A stretch of 64,000 bases of DNA from Cucumis sativus (GCF_000004075.3 NC_026657.2:37682732-37746731); one strand, 5' to 3'; shown: positions 38,572 to 52,273, numbered from the stretch's first letter. The notes: generated by a model from the sequence alone, not told the origin. Translations and numbers: made by a program.

Positions 38572-41500
38572 ATGGCTATGGACGATACTGAAAGCTGTAG
38601 TAGTAGACCGGTGGATGACTTCTCAGTTCAGACTTGGAGACAGAAGCAGAAGGTTGGTGTTTACGACGAAGTTCTTCGTCGACTCAGGCTGTCTCACGAA
38701 GCGGAGACCAGCCTTCCTGGTTTTGAGGATGAACTCTGGGCTCATTTTCATCGACTTCCTACTAGGTACGATACTTTCAACCTAGTTTTACTCCTTTTTC
38801 GCTTCTTTGCTTACTTGGAATCTGAATCCGTTCATCGTGTTTTCTCCGTCTTCTTGTATCGTTGTACACTGTCGCTTTAACGACGGTGTAATTTTTCGCT
38901 ACTGCAATCCGATTTGAGAAAATATATTTTTCTTGAGTTATGCTGATCAATTACGTTTTACGACGCTTTGATCACGAGGAAATTGGAGCAGGATTGATGA
39001 AGAGGAAAAGTTTATCTTTATTTTTATGTTATACTGAATTGTCCTTCTTGATGCTATACTTCTTAGATGTGGTTCTGAAGGAAAAGGAAAAATAATTTGT
39101 GGCTTGAAGCAGTAATTCTTCTATAATGTTTGTATCATTGTGTTCGTGTGCCCGTTTGTGTTTTTGTTTTATAAAAAATATATACTAGCTTCACTAGGCG
39201 AAATCAATACTGTACTTGTTTGTTCAAGATATTATTAGACAGAAATGGAAATTTTGAAGTCTCGAAACATAGATTACGAAATATGTCCACTCGAAATTAT
39301 AGTTAGATATAGCCAAAAACTTCATGTAATTAAAACTCTTGAAAATTTTTAAGAAGCTTGAAAGCGATATGTACAAGGTCGTGTGTGGTCAATGTGAGAC
39401 TTGGTTCAAATTTGTTCAGTTAGTTTTATTTTGCCGTCTTAGAATTACTATGACCTTGTGATATGACTATTGTGGAAATATACTGTCAAAGGTATGCTAT
39501 GGACGTCAATGTAGAGAGGGCTGAAGATGTTCTCATGCACAAAAATCTTCTCTATATGGCACATGATCCTGCTACTCGACCTGCAATTGACGTCCGTCTC
39601 GTACAGGTAATGTCTATCACGAACTATTGATTATTGCACTAGATTTTCATATTACAGAAGTAATGGAATTTGATGTTACATCTCTTGCTATATATGTGAT
39701 TAAGTAGTTTTTTAGTGTAATTTTGTTGTTTTATTTTGTCTGAACAGTATTTTTCATTTAATTTTCCCAGTGTTCTAAAAGTTAACATTTATACATTCTG
39801 TATAAGAATTCTATCTAGTTCTTGCCGACAAAATGCAAATGTAAAAATTGGTCAACTTGCAGGTTCATTCATCTCCTGGCAGGAACTTTGGCAAGTCAGT
39901 TAATTGGAGCTTGAAGGAAAAAGTGGACCAGGAGCGGTTTTCTGGTTATGACAGCAATCAGAGGCAGGGTTAAGTGAAGATTTGAACTTAACTGTATATT
40001 TGGGATTTCAAGGATATTATAACTACAATTTTTTATTTTAATTTTTCTCCATATATAAGCAGACACCACCCCCCACCAGCATTTGGTTCATCAACACGGG
40101 TCGAATATGGTTCTGAGACCAGCCAATTACATGATATAGACCAACCGGGGACTTTCTCCTGGTAAATGATGGTCTGAGATCTGAGTAGTTTTTAGGACAT
40201 GCCTCAATGGCTCTGTTCTTATAGTTTGTCCTTTTTTCCTTTTTATTATCTGTACTATAAATGCTTGATATCGTGACCTTAAAATTCTTTACCACCAAAA
40301 TTTCAGTGATTCCTCCATGTCACTTTAATAAGAGTTCAATGGCCCCTTCTGTTCTTACTCCATCCCCCCCCCCCCCCCCCCCCCCCAAACTTTTTCTTGG
40401 TAAATCGGAAAAGGTTTCGTTCTTTTTTTTCTTGGAATTATTTAACATATGTTGCATGTGGATTGGTTAACAATGAAAGATTTATGTATGCCCTTGGTTC
40501 TCAAGCACCATCCCAATACTTTCAGGCCAATGCATGAAATTACAATATCAACAATTGACAAGCCGAAATTGCTCAGTCAGGTAGACTCACTCTCTAAATT
40601 GTATAATTTTTGTTTTTACTAGAGCTAAGTAGCTTCTTGTAAAGGAGCATCTTACACACTAGTAGAGAGGATCATTATTGTTGGAGGAACTAATGTTCTT
40701 AGTTAAGCGTTTATGCTTTTGGTAACATTCTCATGTTTGTAGCACAACTATTTGAAGAAAATTAGCTGTAAATACCGAATATGATTTATTGGACTTAGCT
40801 AAATTTTTTATTATATGTGAGACATTCATAGCATAAAATTACCTTTCAGTTGACGTCCTTACTTTCTGAGATTGGGCTGAATATTCAAGAAGCACATGCT
40901 TTTTCAACAACAGATGGCTTTTCCTTGGATGTTTTTGTAGTTGATGGTTGGGTAATTGAGGTAATATAGTATTCCAAGGCTTTTCTTTCTCATTTTCACA
41001 CGACATTGAATGGGTTGTGGCAGGACATTGGATATTTTTTCAGTTCAGAATGGTCTTGATCTATTTTTTCTTAAAAAAATATTATTTATACCATCCATGA
41101 ATTGATTTTTTACATGGAGTGTTGAAATTACAGGATACCAAGCAGCTAAAAGATATACTGGCAGAAGAAATATCAAAGATTCAGGTAGCTGCCAATATTC
41201 TTGTTAAAGGTTACATTCCTGAGGATGGTTATACTTCACCTCAGATGTTATTTGAATTCTAACTAGTTGAGTTATATAGAAAAGGCATCCTCTATTCACA
41301 CCTTGCATTTTCCATACTAAGAAGCAAGACAAATTTGGAGTCAAGTTCACTACAAAGTATGTCAACATTCCAAGAGACGAAGTTGATGCATGGGAAATTG
41401 ATGTGAGCCTGCTAGTATTTGAGAAGAAAATTGCGTCTGGATCTCTTAGTGACTTGTGAGTATTCTGTTGATTTCGCCATTTCGTTAATGCACCATGTCT

Positions 41501-44500
41501 GCTTAGATGCTTATTGAGAAGTGTGATGCTAATGGTGCAGGTATAAAGGCACCTTCTATGGTCAAGATGTTGCTATTAAGCTTTTAAAAAATGAAAACTT
41601 GAATGAGACTGTCCGGCGGGAATTTGTTCAAGAAATTCATATCATGAGGTATTTATATCACAGTTTAATTTTCCACAATGCTGCTACCTGTTCTCTAATT
41701 CTTTCTATCTTTGTCTCTTGTATATATTTTCTTCTTATAAAAGTGATTATCGCAATTTCATAGTTTGCTAATTTGGCTGTCTTATCGCCAAAAGGTGTTA
41801 CATTAATCCTATAAATATTATTGGGGCATAGGTAGTTTTCAACACGTATTGATATATGTCACATTATTTATATCATTAGTTTATCTTTCTTCTTTAACAT
41901 CGAAACTAATGTTAAGTTCAATTTACCTGGGTAAAAAAAGTACCTGTTGGTGGTCAACAATCTAGGCCTTCACTCCCTCAGTAGTTCATCCGTTTCACCC
42001 TCTTGTTTCTAAAATTTGTAGAAAACTTCGGCACAAGAATGTTGTCCAATTTATTGGTGCATCTACCAGGCCTCCAAGCCTTTTCATTGTTACAGGTAAC
42101 CTAATTATTACACATTTTGTTGATATAATGCTGATGAGATTTGCCTATATTATAACTGTGTAAATTAATCTCCCATGATTGTTAGAGTACATGTCTGGTG
42201 GAAGCTTACACGACTTTTTACATCAACAAAAGGGCGTTCTTAGTTTTCCTTCCTTACTAAGAGTGGCAGTTGATGTGTCGAAGGGAATGGACTATTTGCA
42301 TCAAAAGAATATCATCCATAGAGATCTAAAAGCTGCAAATCTTTTGATGGATGAATATGGGGTAAGAAGAAATAAAACTTTTGCATTTACTTCGTGAGTT
42401 GATCAATAAGACGTGCTTATTAACTTACCAAGTCATTTTGACACGCTCTTCTGTTTCCTATTAGTTTTAAAAGCATGCTTACTGGTATTCAATTTGATGG
42501 CAATATTATGTATCTTCATTTCATAACCATTGATCTGCTGCTTACAGAATCATGTTGATTTATTGGCCACTTTTATCTTTATGATCAATACCACATACCT
42601 GTCTAATTCTCAATGATTTATATGAATATGACCCTTTTAATGTCGATAACAGAATAATGAAAAGTATTGTACCAATCTTTGCAGCTATGCGTAATTGAGA
42701 GTGAACAGTGTAATGTAACCAATTATTGTTTTTCTTGGTCAACCCTGAATCCTTTCAACACTAAAATGTAATGTTACACGAGCATTAAAAGTACTGTAAA
42801 ACTCATCAATTTTAGGAAGTTATTTTGGGTAAAAGTAGGGTAGGTGCAAGATTGAGCCGTTAAATATTTAAAAGTTGACACATTAAAATTTTAATGCCAT
42901 TGCTCTCCACTGTGGCTCTGAAGTACTTTTTGATTCCAATGATTTTTCTTTTATACAATAAATATCTATAGGCACAATCACTATTTGATTTTGCAGAGTA
43001 GCTAATATCAATTCTAGCTAAGTTATTCCCGGGGTTGCTTTCTTAAGTGTGCTTCCTTTATCTTTTTTATTTTCATTTAATTAACTTTTCATCAGTTTGT
43101 TCTCTATTCCAGACCGATATTAAACCAAAATGTTTGACAGGTTATCAAGGTAGCTGATTTTGGTGTTGCTAGAGTGCTAGCTCAATCTGGTGTGATGACT
43201 GCTGAAACTGGAACATATCGTTGGATGGCTCCGGAGGTTAGTATCATGCAAATATATACTATTCACCCTATGGACATCAGGTGCTGCGTTGGCATTCATG
43301 AAAAGTGTAGATATTAGATTTCAACCAATGTGTAATGGATCGGATTTCTATGTACCTCATATTTTCATATTTTCATGGTCATATTTGGTACACGTTCAGT
43401 TTCACACAACACTAATATGGCTCGAACATCAATCCATTCCTAGGAAGTTTTTCAGATGTGCAATAGTTGTATTAAGAATTCTGGAAAGGAACTAAGAAAG
43501 AAGAAGAAACTTGTTTCTTCATCTGGATTGTCATTGATGATTTATTGTCGTTAATATACTTCAGAGTAGTTATTTATATAACTTTGGACTTGGAATCATA
43601 GAACTTTTTGAAGGCAAGTTTTCACAGTCTTGATAGCTCTCTATTTCAAGAGGAAATGATATTGGCATATCATTCACCAATACTAAAATATTATCCTGCA
43701 TTTAGGTGCTTTGTTTGTAGATGCATTGCTATTCCTTATTGGGATGGTAGTTTTTCCTCCTTGTTTGTCTTCTGAATGTTTGTTGTTGGTGAATGCAAGG
43801 TTATTGAGCACAAACCGTACGATCATAAAGCTGATGTTTATAGCTTTGGGATAGTGTTGTGGGAGCTGCTTACAGGACAGGTAAATCCGTTTCTTTTGTT
43901 ATAAATGCAAGCATTCGTTTTTATTTTCTTCCTAACCATGTTGGGGTTGCAATCTTGACATTGTGTCTGGAATGGCAGCTGCCTTATAATAACTTGACTC
44001 CGTTACAAGCAGCAATAGGAGTAGTCCAGAAGGTATTTCCATATTCACACCATATTAAATAATTAAAATGGCTGTTTTGTTTCGATTTTCCCTCTATTCA
44101 TACCCGTTGTCCTATTTTTATTATGTATGGATCTGTGTACGAGTCTATACAAATAAACTGTAAGCTCTGTACTGAAAAACCTCTCGCTGCTAATGCATGA
44201 ATAAACAGAAAAATAATTGAGAAATAAAAAATAAAAATAATTAAAAAAGCAATGAGCAATGGAAGAACTTTAACCGAAAAAAACAATCATGGATAACCAA
44301 AATTCCACTACAAAATTCTTTCCCCAACCTCAATTACAAAGAACTCTTACGAAGCATTTGTATTACTCACACACTTTTCCCCACTCATACTAATACCAAA
44401 AAACAAAAAATCACTTCTCTTTTAATATTTTGCCAAAATCCAACGAGTTAGGCATATCATCATCAAAATTCGCTTTGTTTCCACGTAAACTTAATTAGAC

Positions 44501-44908
44501 TTGTCTAGAATTCAACAATTTAACAAAGCTTTCAAGACGTAACTGTGGATTAATAATGCAAAGAAATGTTCTTAACTCTAAGTAGTGCAAGTATTGAAGT
44601 TTATATGACACTTTAAAATTAGAAGTAACTTAGGAAATGAACTTCAGGGTCTGAGGCCTAAGATTCCGAGGCATGCTCATCCGATGATCGTGGATTTGCT
44701 CGAGAAATGCTGGCTGCAGGATCCATCTTTGAGACCCGAATTCTCTGAAATTACGAGACTTCTACAACAAACACCACCAAAGGAGGTAGGGAAACGTTGT
44801 GTTGAAACTGTTAAAATTTATTCATTTGTTTCTCGGGCACTTACACGTTGTTGGAACAAGATTATATAATAAGAAACTTGGGAGTGACAGGAACCTTCTG
44901 GAAGATGA
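38572..44908 (+). CDS. ACT-domain Raf-like Ser/Thr(/Tyr) kinase, STY8/STY17/STY46 type (16 exons, frame broken once)
   Basis: Exons traced by GT-AG sites and phase: 38572-38765, 39492-39606, 39863-39968, 40063-40161, 40526-40580, 40850-40960, 41134-41184, 41322-41455, 41541-41648, 42022-42095, 42186-42361, 43141-43236, 43800-43880, 43979-44032, 44648-44785 and 44891-44908. They encode about 536 residues once the break is allowed for. The N-terminal part ([20 protein letters not shown]) is family-specific. An ACT domain follows ([17 protein letters not shown] ... [11 protein letters not shown], ~175-230), then a kinase domain (~275-530) with [28 protein letters not shown] and GTYRWMAPE. Relatives phosphorylate transit peptides of chloroplast preproteins in the cytosol. 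Exons 3 and 4 do not join in frame: PPPAFGSS in exon 4 needs one more base, most simply in the C6 run at 40069-40074. The glycine loop reads IASGSLSD, with Ser replacing the last Gly. The exon 8 start (41322 or 41325) and last exon are least certain. Confidence 0.88.
40364..40386 (+). repeat. Poly(C) tract of 23 in kinase intron 4
   Basis: Twenty-three consecutive C residues lie within the intron at 40162-40525, in an otherwise AT-rich region. The opposite strand is G23, able in principle to form a G-quadruplex (i-motif on the C strand). Length may be unstable or misread. Confidence 0.95.
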
Positions 44909-47900
44909 TTAAATATTCTGGGGTGGAGAAGGACGTTCTATGGAGGAGAGCCAACAAACAATAGGTATCTAACTACAATTAATTTCCTTTTCCCACGTTG
45001 TAAATTTGCTTTCACATGCCTGTAAAATCTATAATCTTTCTCAACATAAAATTAACAAATGGCTTGGATCTACATGCCATATTTAAATCAGTTCCGGCCA
45101 TTGTTTATATATATAGATAGATACAAACTTCAAAATTTATTAGTAAATACAATGGGTGGGGATTCAAAACAAAACAAAATCACTTTGGCGCTAGTATTTG
45201 TCTAATTCAACTTTGATTGTTTTGACTCATTAAATTAAAACTTTGTTGGTACTTTCATCATTATTTCGGATGGTTTTGTTGAATTTTAGACAATATTTTG
45301 TGTTGATCTTTTATCTAAATAATGAGGTTTTAATAAATAAACTTAATTTAAGTGATTGATATAAAATAAGAGATAATTGTATATTGAAATACTCTTATTA
45401 GTGAGATTGATATATTGTGTCATATTTATAAATACCAACATTAAAACATACACTATATGAGCACAAAATTGATTGTCAAACAACCCTACCACCGTACATG
45501 CAAAATATAAAAACCCTCACTCACGAGAGTGAATCGTTTATTTAACAAAGAAAATAATAATTTAATTCCAACTCTTTTGAGAAAGTTCACATTTCTTGCC
45601 GTAATTAGTTTCTCATAAAATCTTTTAATTAGGTAATTGATGGTCTACACAAAAAAAATAGGTGTAGTTTTGGACTATACCTAAGTATTTTTTTTCAATG
45701 AAAACCTTGGTGAAGTTTTGGTTAGCTTAAATGCGAAAATTTTACTCTGCTCACTTATGCACTTTTTTTCTACTTCTAGAAAAAATGCTTTTTAGTTCTT
45801 TTTAGAAATAGATTTATCTTGTCACGGATGTTTCAATGTATTGGAAAATTGTTAAAAATTGGTTTGAATTTTCGTCTTACCGAATTAATGCCGCCTTTTT
45901 TTAAATAAAAAAATCTTTCCAAATAATATTTCTTGGTCCATTCAGAATAGGACCATTGATGACCTTGATGATAACTAAAAACTACATAGAAAGTACAAAT
46001 AGGCCACACTCAAAATGGTATTGCTTGAGCAATAGCCAACCTGCAATGGAAGTGTTTCTGCCATACCCGCAAGTTAATTTTTATATATGAACATTTTTAA
46101 AATTTTGTTATATTTTATAAATAGTACTAATATTTAGAAACAATGAGATAAAATATTAATAAAAGAATTGTGCGTTTAAAAGTTATTAATTTATATATAT
46201 TGTTTACTGGAATTCGTGTGTTGAGAAAATTAGATTAAAGAGATATTTGCAACTGAATTTTAGTTGACATTATAGGTCTTTATGTACTACATATCGCACT
46301 CATTACCATCTGATCTCTTTTAAATCTCACAATTTCTTAATATAAATTTATCAATACTCATGCACAAATTGGATTTTGTTTTTGGAATTTAGACGGGGAA
46401 TCGAGCAAATCTTTGCTTATGGAAAATCATGGATACCTTAGATGTGAGTGATTCGCTACATTTCCCTTTATATTCAATATTAGTTTTTTTAAGAATAAAA
46501 AAAATATTAGAGAAAAATACCTAGGTACATATCAAGTATCACATTTTTCCATGCATTCTATTAAGCTGTCCAATCAAAATTTGTCAATTCTTTTTTTCTT
46601 TTATAGATATTTTAATTACTTGTTTGATATGAGTGTGATGAAATTCAAGATGATCCCTAATAAAAAATTTAAGAGAACTCGTACTTTTTATAAGATAGAT
46701 GTGTTACTTATTGATTTTGATTATAAATAAATGTGTTACTCCTCATGTTACTAATTGATTTTGTGATAAACTTATTATCTAATATTATATTTCTTTCCAT
46801 ATACAAATTAATAAAATATGAAAAAAGAAAGGTTTAAGAAGTGGAAAGAACCATACTATTTTTTTTTTAGAATTTCCTTTTAATAAAAGTATAATTTGTT
46901 TGTTAAAAAAAACACAATATTACAAACATTATTCTTTAAAATTTTATTTTAAATCAGGACAGGTTTTGATATGTAAGGAGCACGAATTATATACATCTAA
47001 AATATACATACATATTTGTTATATTTAATATAGAACACAATATACAAATGTAGAATGATATGATGTGAGGGGCACACCTCTTTATAGATCCGTCCCTGTA
47101 AGGAAGAAAGAACTTTACCATTGACGACTTGAAGAAGAAAATGAAGAAGATGTCGGTGATGGAGTTTTCCGATGGAGGATATGACAAAGTTGAAGAAGAA
47201 GGGAGGAACACAAGAGTTAAAGGAGTTTCCACTTCGAGATCATGATAGAGAAATTAGAGAATTGATCTTTTGTATTGATGTGATAAAAAGTAGATATATA
47301 TAGAAACAATTATTTCTAAACTATTTTATCTATTCTTATGCGTTAAGAAACAAACTCATGTGATATTTTAGAAAATATCAAAATATTAAAAATATTTAGA
47401 AACAAACTTCTTATTACTTATTTTAAGTTTTTATTTTTAAAAATAGTTTTTTTTGCTATCTATAATAATTTCCTTTAAAATAATTAAATTAATTTTTTTT
47501 AGAAAATACAATACATAAATTTATATTTTTCAATAGTTTTCCAATTAAAAGGGAAAAAATGATTATATAAATGATGTCAATACTTATTGAAAAGGTAATA
47601 GATAAAGTTTCAATTCTCAATAGTTGAAATATTAAAAAGAAATGATTCTCTAAAATGATTTCAATATTGTTTTTTTAAGAAAATTATTAAAACTAAAATA
47701 TTTGATAAAATATTTACACTGTTTTTATCTTTTTGAGATTTTGTTTTATGTATGATAGATAGTTTATCAAATTTTTTCCATTTTTGAAAAAAATATTTTT
47801 TAAATATAAAACACAGTTTTATAATTTAATCGAAAAAAAAAGTTCAGTCGGGAAAGTCTACCGCAACAAAAACAAAGAAAAGTCTGAGATACCTCCTCTT

Positions 47901-49700
47901 GTTTTGCTTGTTAAGCTGCTTTCGATGAAAAAAAAAATTATTCTCACTATTTTTCTTAAAAGATAACATAAATTTTGATTTTTAATCGTTCAAAAATTTA
48001 AAAATTGATTCTCTCTAAAGTATAATTGATGTTTTCTATTTTCTTTAAATGAAAGGCAGCAAAAAAGTAGTGAGTGAAATTTTAAGTTAAAAAGATTATA
48101 AACATTCAATATTTAAGATTAAATTGTGATTAAAAAATTTTAATGTAAAATTGTAAAATTTGGAATTTATGAATGTAAAACCATAAATGTAAAATTGTAA
48201 GGTAAAATTGTAATATTTTAAAAATTAAGTACCAAACTCGAAAGAGAAAAAAAAAGTATAGATTTAATTTTTGTTAATTATTTTAATATTTAAACTTAAA
48301 GTATTAATAAATATAATACTATGCCATAAAATTTATAGTAAATTCTACTTTGGAGTCTATTAGTAATAAAACCATATCGTTAGTAGAGATATATAACTAA
48401 TAGATGAGGTTTTTAGTAGAAATTTATCAACGATAGGGTTACAATATATTTACTACATTTATCATTCTTTAAAAATAAACCATATAGTCAACATGAGTTT
48501 AAACTGTTACTTCTATGTCCCGCCATATTTTTAGAGTGTTGGTGCAATCTTCTTGCTAAAGAATTTTTGGTAGAAATTACCCACATATTTTTAGTGTTGT
48601 TGGTGCAATCTTCTCTAGCAAGAAAATATTGTATTTAGTTAAGATTTACCATAGCCTCATGTTTTACCTATTCAAATACAGTGTATCCGTAAGAAATGAA
48701 TTGTTCGGGGTATAATCGAGTATAAAAAGTATGCAACCAACAATTTTGCTATAAATCTTAATATTTACAAGATTTGCTATTTTTCAGTTTGTTATTTACT
48801 ATTTTGCTATTTACATGGTTATCAAAATGCAAGATTGCATGTTCATATTAGATGGGCTCAATTCGAGCCCATTAAAACAAACTTTGGACATTCAACCCAT
48901 ACATGGATCCATTGATCTTGAAATTTTGTATAGGAGACCTTTAATGAAAGCTCCAAACTTTTGAATCTACCAATTTTATAAATAGTAATTAAGTATATAA
49001 CAATATTAATAAAAAGAATTACAAATATAGTAAATTTTGTCAAAATCTATCAATGATAATGATAGGAGTATATCACCGATAGATTATGTTGCAAATATTG
49101 ATCTATCATTAATATCTATCAAGGAACATGAAGTTGGAACGATATGTCGCACAAAATGGAAAGATTCTGATATCTCTTGCTCCATGATAGGATAAGCCTA
49201 CGCCACACACATGCCATTTGCTTCATCTGTACCATCGGCGTGTTAACACAGGATACTTTTTCAATTTGCTTTCTTAAGTGAACTCACGTTACACCGGAGT
49301 ATATCAAACTCGTGAAGGGCGCTTTACAGATAAGTTTTTAAATCACTCATACATACATATATGTTACCTACGAATCCTAATTTGTATGTACTTTTCTTTT
49401 GTAGCAATAGTTTGTGTTGGATTTCACAGATCCAACATTTACTCGATTTGTTGAACATAAAATGCTCACCACCAGGAAGGAGTTCAAGGGGTAGAACCAC
49501 TACCATTTTAAAAAGTTAAGTGATCCTAAACAAGCACATGTTAACCCACCACCAAATTGAAGAATCGTGTGCAAGATTGACATTTCCTCTGCGACCACTA
49601 CCTTACTCGACAACTTCAATTGATTTAGAACTTTTAATGTTCTGAAATGGTAGTTCATTTTTGCTTTTTGTATGTAACATTTTGATTTTTTTGCATGTAG
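44909..49700. other. AT-rich intergenic DNA
   Basis: The kinase 3' UTR is followed by about 4.7 kb without recognisable genes. Features are a 27-bp word shared with 11.02 kb (at 45383-45409), a dispersed repeat word near 46.69 kb, an imperfect direct repeat of ~28 bp at about 48524 and 48587 (GTGTTGGTGCAATCTTCT), and ATCTATCA(A/C)TGATA-like inverted words around 48.37 and 49.05 kb. Confidence 0.55.
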
Positions 49701-50318
49701 GAGCAATCAACGATGAATAAGGCTGCTAGAGCGAAGTAGCCCTACAACTACAGTAGCAGCTCCAGGTCATTTTTACAACGACAACTCGTGCTCGCTAAAC
49801 AATGATGTCATCCAGTTGACCATCTGAAGTTACGTTGCTCAAAGAAACACACGCCCAGGTTGGCCATTTCGTTTCGTCGGCGACTGCATATGCTAATGTA
49901 AGTTTCTGTGAAACAATTGTCTTATTTTGTACGTACATTTAATTTACACATTTTACTTAATTAATAAAATTTTTATTGTAGAATCAAATGTTGAAGCTCC
50001 AGTCCGAACCCATCCAAAGGGTTCTCAACCACTGTTTGGGGACGAGATATATGAGACAGTCTTGGGTAGACAACCGGGCTAATCAAAAGGTCTTTGTTGG
50101 GCCTCAGACCAAAGTCCCAACACTTTACTGACAGTTCTTCGTCTACATCACACGAACGAGAGATGTATGCTAGGGAGGTTACCGAGCTAAAAGCTCGTTT
50201 TCAGAAAGTAGTAGAAGAAAATAATCGAAAGCACACAAAAAATGCTCGATAGATGGAAGAATGAGGAAGGAGATTGAAGAACTCACTCCGACACCCAGAA
50301 GACCTTAATATCATTGAG
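49701..50318 (+). pseudogene. Relic of a plant transposase-like gene (Ptta/En/Spm-type)
   Basis: Two exon-like blocks, 49701-49897 and 49982-50318, are separated by an intron with clean GTAAGT...TTGTAG borders. Translated pieces match the wording of a repetitive plant transposon protein (Ptta/En/Spm type) as I recall it: MNKAARAK, YSSSSRSFLQRQL, LLKETHAQVGHFVSSATAYAN, NQMLKLQSEP, GSQPLFGDEIYETVLGRQPG, and a coiled-coil-like end MYAREVTELKARFQKVVEEN. The frame is interrupted by stops (after ARAK and after RQPG) and by frameshifts, so it is not functional. No terminal repeats were found nearby. Family assignment is from memory of motif wording. Confidence 0.6.
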
Positions 50319-51777
50319 GTACATGTTTTTCAACTTTTACATTCTTTAAATTCTTATTGGTGATATATATTAAACTTAATGTCGTGTCATCCTAGGTTCG
50401 ATGGCATAGAAGAATTGGCATCCACAATGCTTAGATATATGTTTTTAGTTTTCATTATTTATGTACTTTTCAAACTACAAACGTTTACTTTTTTAATACT
50501 TGAATTAATTTTAATAAAAATTTAATTTGTTATTTTATAATTTTATGTCAACTCTTTCATACTTACTTTCAGTTTGGTTTCCAAAGGCCAACTCACACCT
50601 ATAAAAATGCTTGAATTTGATTATTTTTTAGCAAAATATCTAAACTAATTTGTGAATTTGAGCCTGTTAGCCCCTCTCTCCCCTTGGATCTATAGCCCTA
50701 ACATGATATATTCTTGAATTGTATTTTTGGAATTCTTAAACTAATTGAATGATTTGTTCGACCATGAATAGAGGTTGAAACTTGAACGTTATTTATGTAG
50801 TCGTTTGTTGTTGTTTTCTAATTCTATATTCATTATTCAGATTACCGTCTATTTGTAAAGTTGTTATCTATCTTTACTTCTTTTTAAGTTTTAACTTTTG
50901 GTTTGGAAATTGATGCAGTGCCCATTCTACATGTCAATTGATATGAAATGCTGCAAGATTTATGTTTATGTTTGTGTATGTGTTTTGATTTCCTTGGGAG
51001 CACGAAAGAAACCCTCTTCTCTTTTGTAGTTCTCCACTGATTAAGCTTAACGGAAAAGCAAAATGGTAATAATGTAAGCCAAAAAGACTACGAAGATGGT
51101 AATGCTTAAAAGATGCAATTGCTTAGTGGCGCAAGATGATGATAGTGAGAAGAGAATGATGGAAAGGCTTAGTTTGATACAGAGTTCTGTTTATATGTCT
51201 AAGTGAAATTAGGAATTAAAACGGTCACAATAAGGATGAGAACAGATGACATATGAAGCGTGAAATAGAAGCTATTACCTCATCTCAATTATGCGATGAA
51301 GAAAACTAAAAAGGATTGTGAAGCCCGTGGAGGTTATGTAATGAAGAGGATGATGATCTCCATGAAAATCGTTGAGGAGAGAAGGAAGATGAGCTTTTCT
51401 CAGCCTGTAAAAGTGAGAATAACTTCCTCCCTTTTTCTCTTCTCATCTATTACGTTTCTAGGATCTATGAATGGAATAAGGAAGGCCGATTTTAGTCGGG
51501 GCTGAAGAAATGAACCCATGTAACAAAATACAGTTTGATATGAAAGCTTCTTCTATTTGTACATACAACACTCTGTCTAATCCCATCTTTAGTAGATCAA
51601 TCGGGTGAAGAAACAAATTCAAGATATATGATCTTAAGGCATCATCTATAATCGATTATAATTTTTTTGCATACAAAAGGAACGATTACTTTTTCCAATT
51701 TTCCCCCTAACTTCAATATTAACTCAGACTAAAATTGATAACCGTTGTTGTTTTTATTTTGGAAGTGTTTTGGTGCT
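50319..51777. other. Intergenic DNA with a less AT-rich, coding-like stretch
   Basis: Mostly AT-rich. From about 51047 to 51530 base composition is more balanced, with short open pieces such as KRCNCLVAQDDDSEKRMMER (51108-51170) and DCEARGGYVMKRMMISMKIV (51314-51373). They sit in different frames with stops between. This may be a decayed gene; I could not assign a family. Confidence 0.4.
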
Positions 51778-52273
51778 TCAGGTTGGACATAGAGAAACAG
51801 AGAAACGAGGGAGCATGATGACAGGGGGATCATAAGCATAGGAAAATGAAACTGATGAACCAGGTTGTACAGTTCCGCCATTTATGAGAAGACAATTGTC
51901 ATTTTTCTTTAACAGAATCGATGGATCAACGGGTTCAATAGTCTGAAACCCTTGGCAGGACAAGAGAATCTGCTTCTGAGGACAATCGCAGTTGTTGATC
52001 ACTTGAACGTTCCATTCAGGTTGCCCCCCAATCTCCCTTCCGCTTCTCTGTGTTCCTATGTTAATGGTGTCCAAACTGCAGCTCCCAGTAGCAGACCCTG
52101 CAACAAAATCCAACAACTCAAACTGAGAAAAGGGAAGAGAAAGAACTGTGAAAGGTTAGAGAGATCGCTATAGTATTTCATTTGGGATTAATTCTAACTT
52201 TCTTTTCTTTATCAAATAATAGTATACCTTGGTTGATGAAACTTAGGAGTAGGATGATGATTGCTGCAATCAT
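51778..52273 (-). CDS. TPD1-like secreted cysteine-rich protein (copy A, two exons)
   Basis: Exon 1 is 52273-52228 (ATG) and exon 2 is 52097-51778 (TGA), joined in phase across a GT-AG intron (CAACCAAG|GTATAC ... GTTGCAG|GGTCTG). The product has 121 residues. A short hydrophobic signal peptide (MIAAIIILLLSFINQ) is followed by the TPD1/At1g05835-type domain: C-SLDTINIGTQRSG, PEWNVQVINNCDC, ILLSCQGFQTIEPVDPSIL, DNCLLINGG, VSFSYAYDPP and a terminal SLCPT, with six conserved cysteines. TPD1 itself is a secreted ligand for the EMS1 receptor kinase in anther tapetum fate. Small relatives like this one are expected to be extracellular, but their function is largely unassigned. Two homologous loci follow on the same strand at 53.9 and 59.1 kb. 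Confidence 0.85.

Noticed and set aside
44684..44869. Kinase ORF reading through the last donor site
   Set aside because: The family motif ends at PPKE and a good GT donor follows; the read-through tail is probably intron, though retention cannot be excluded.
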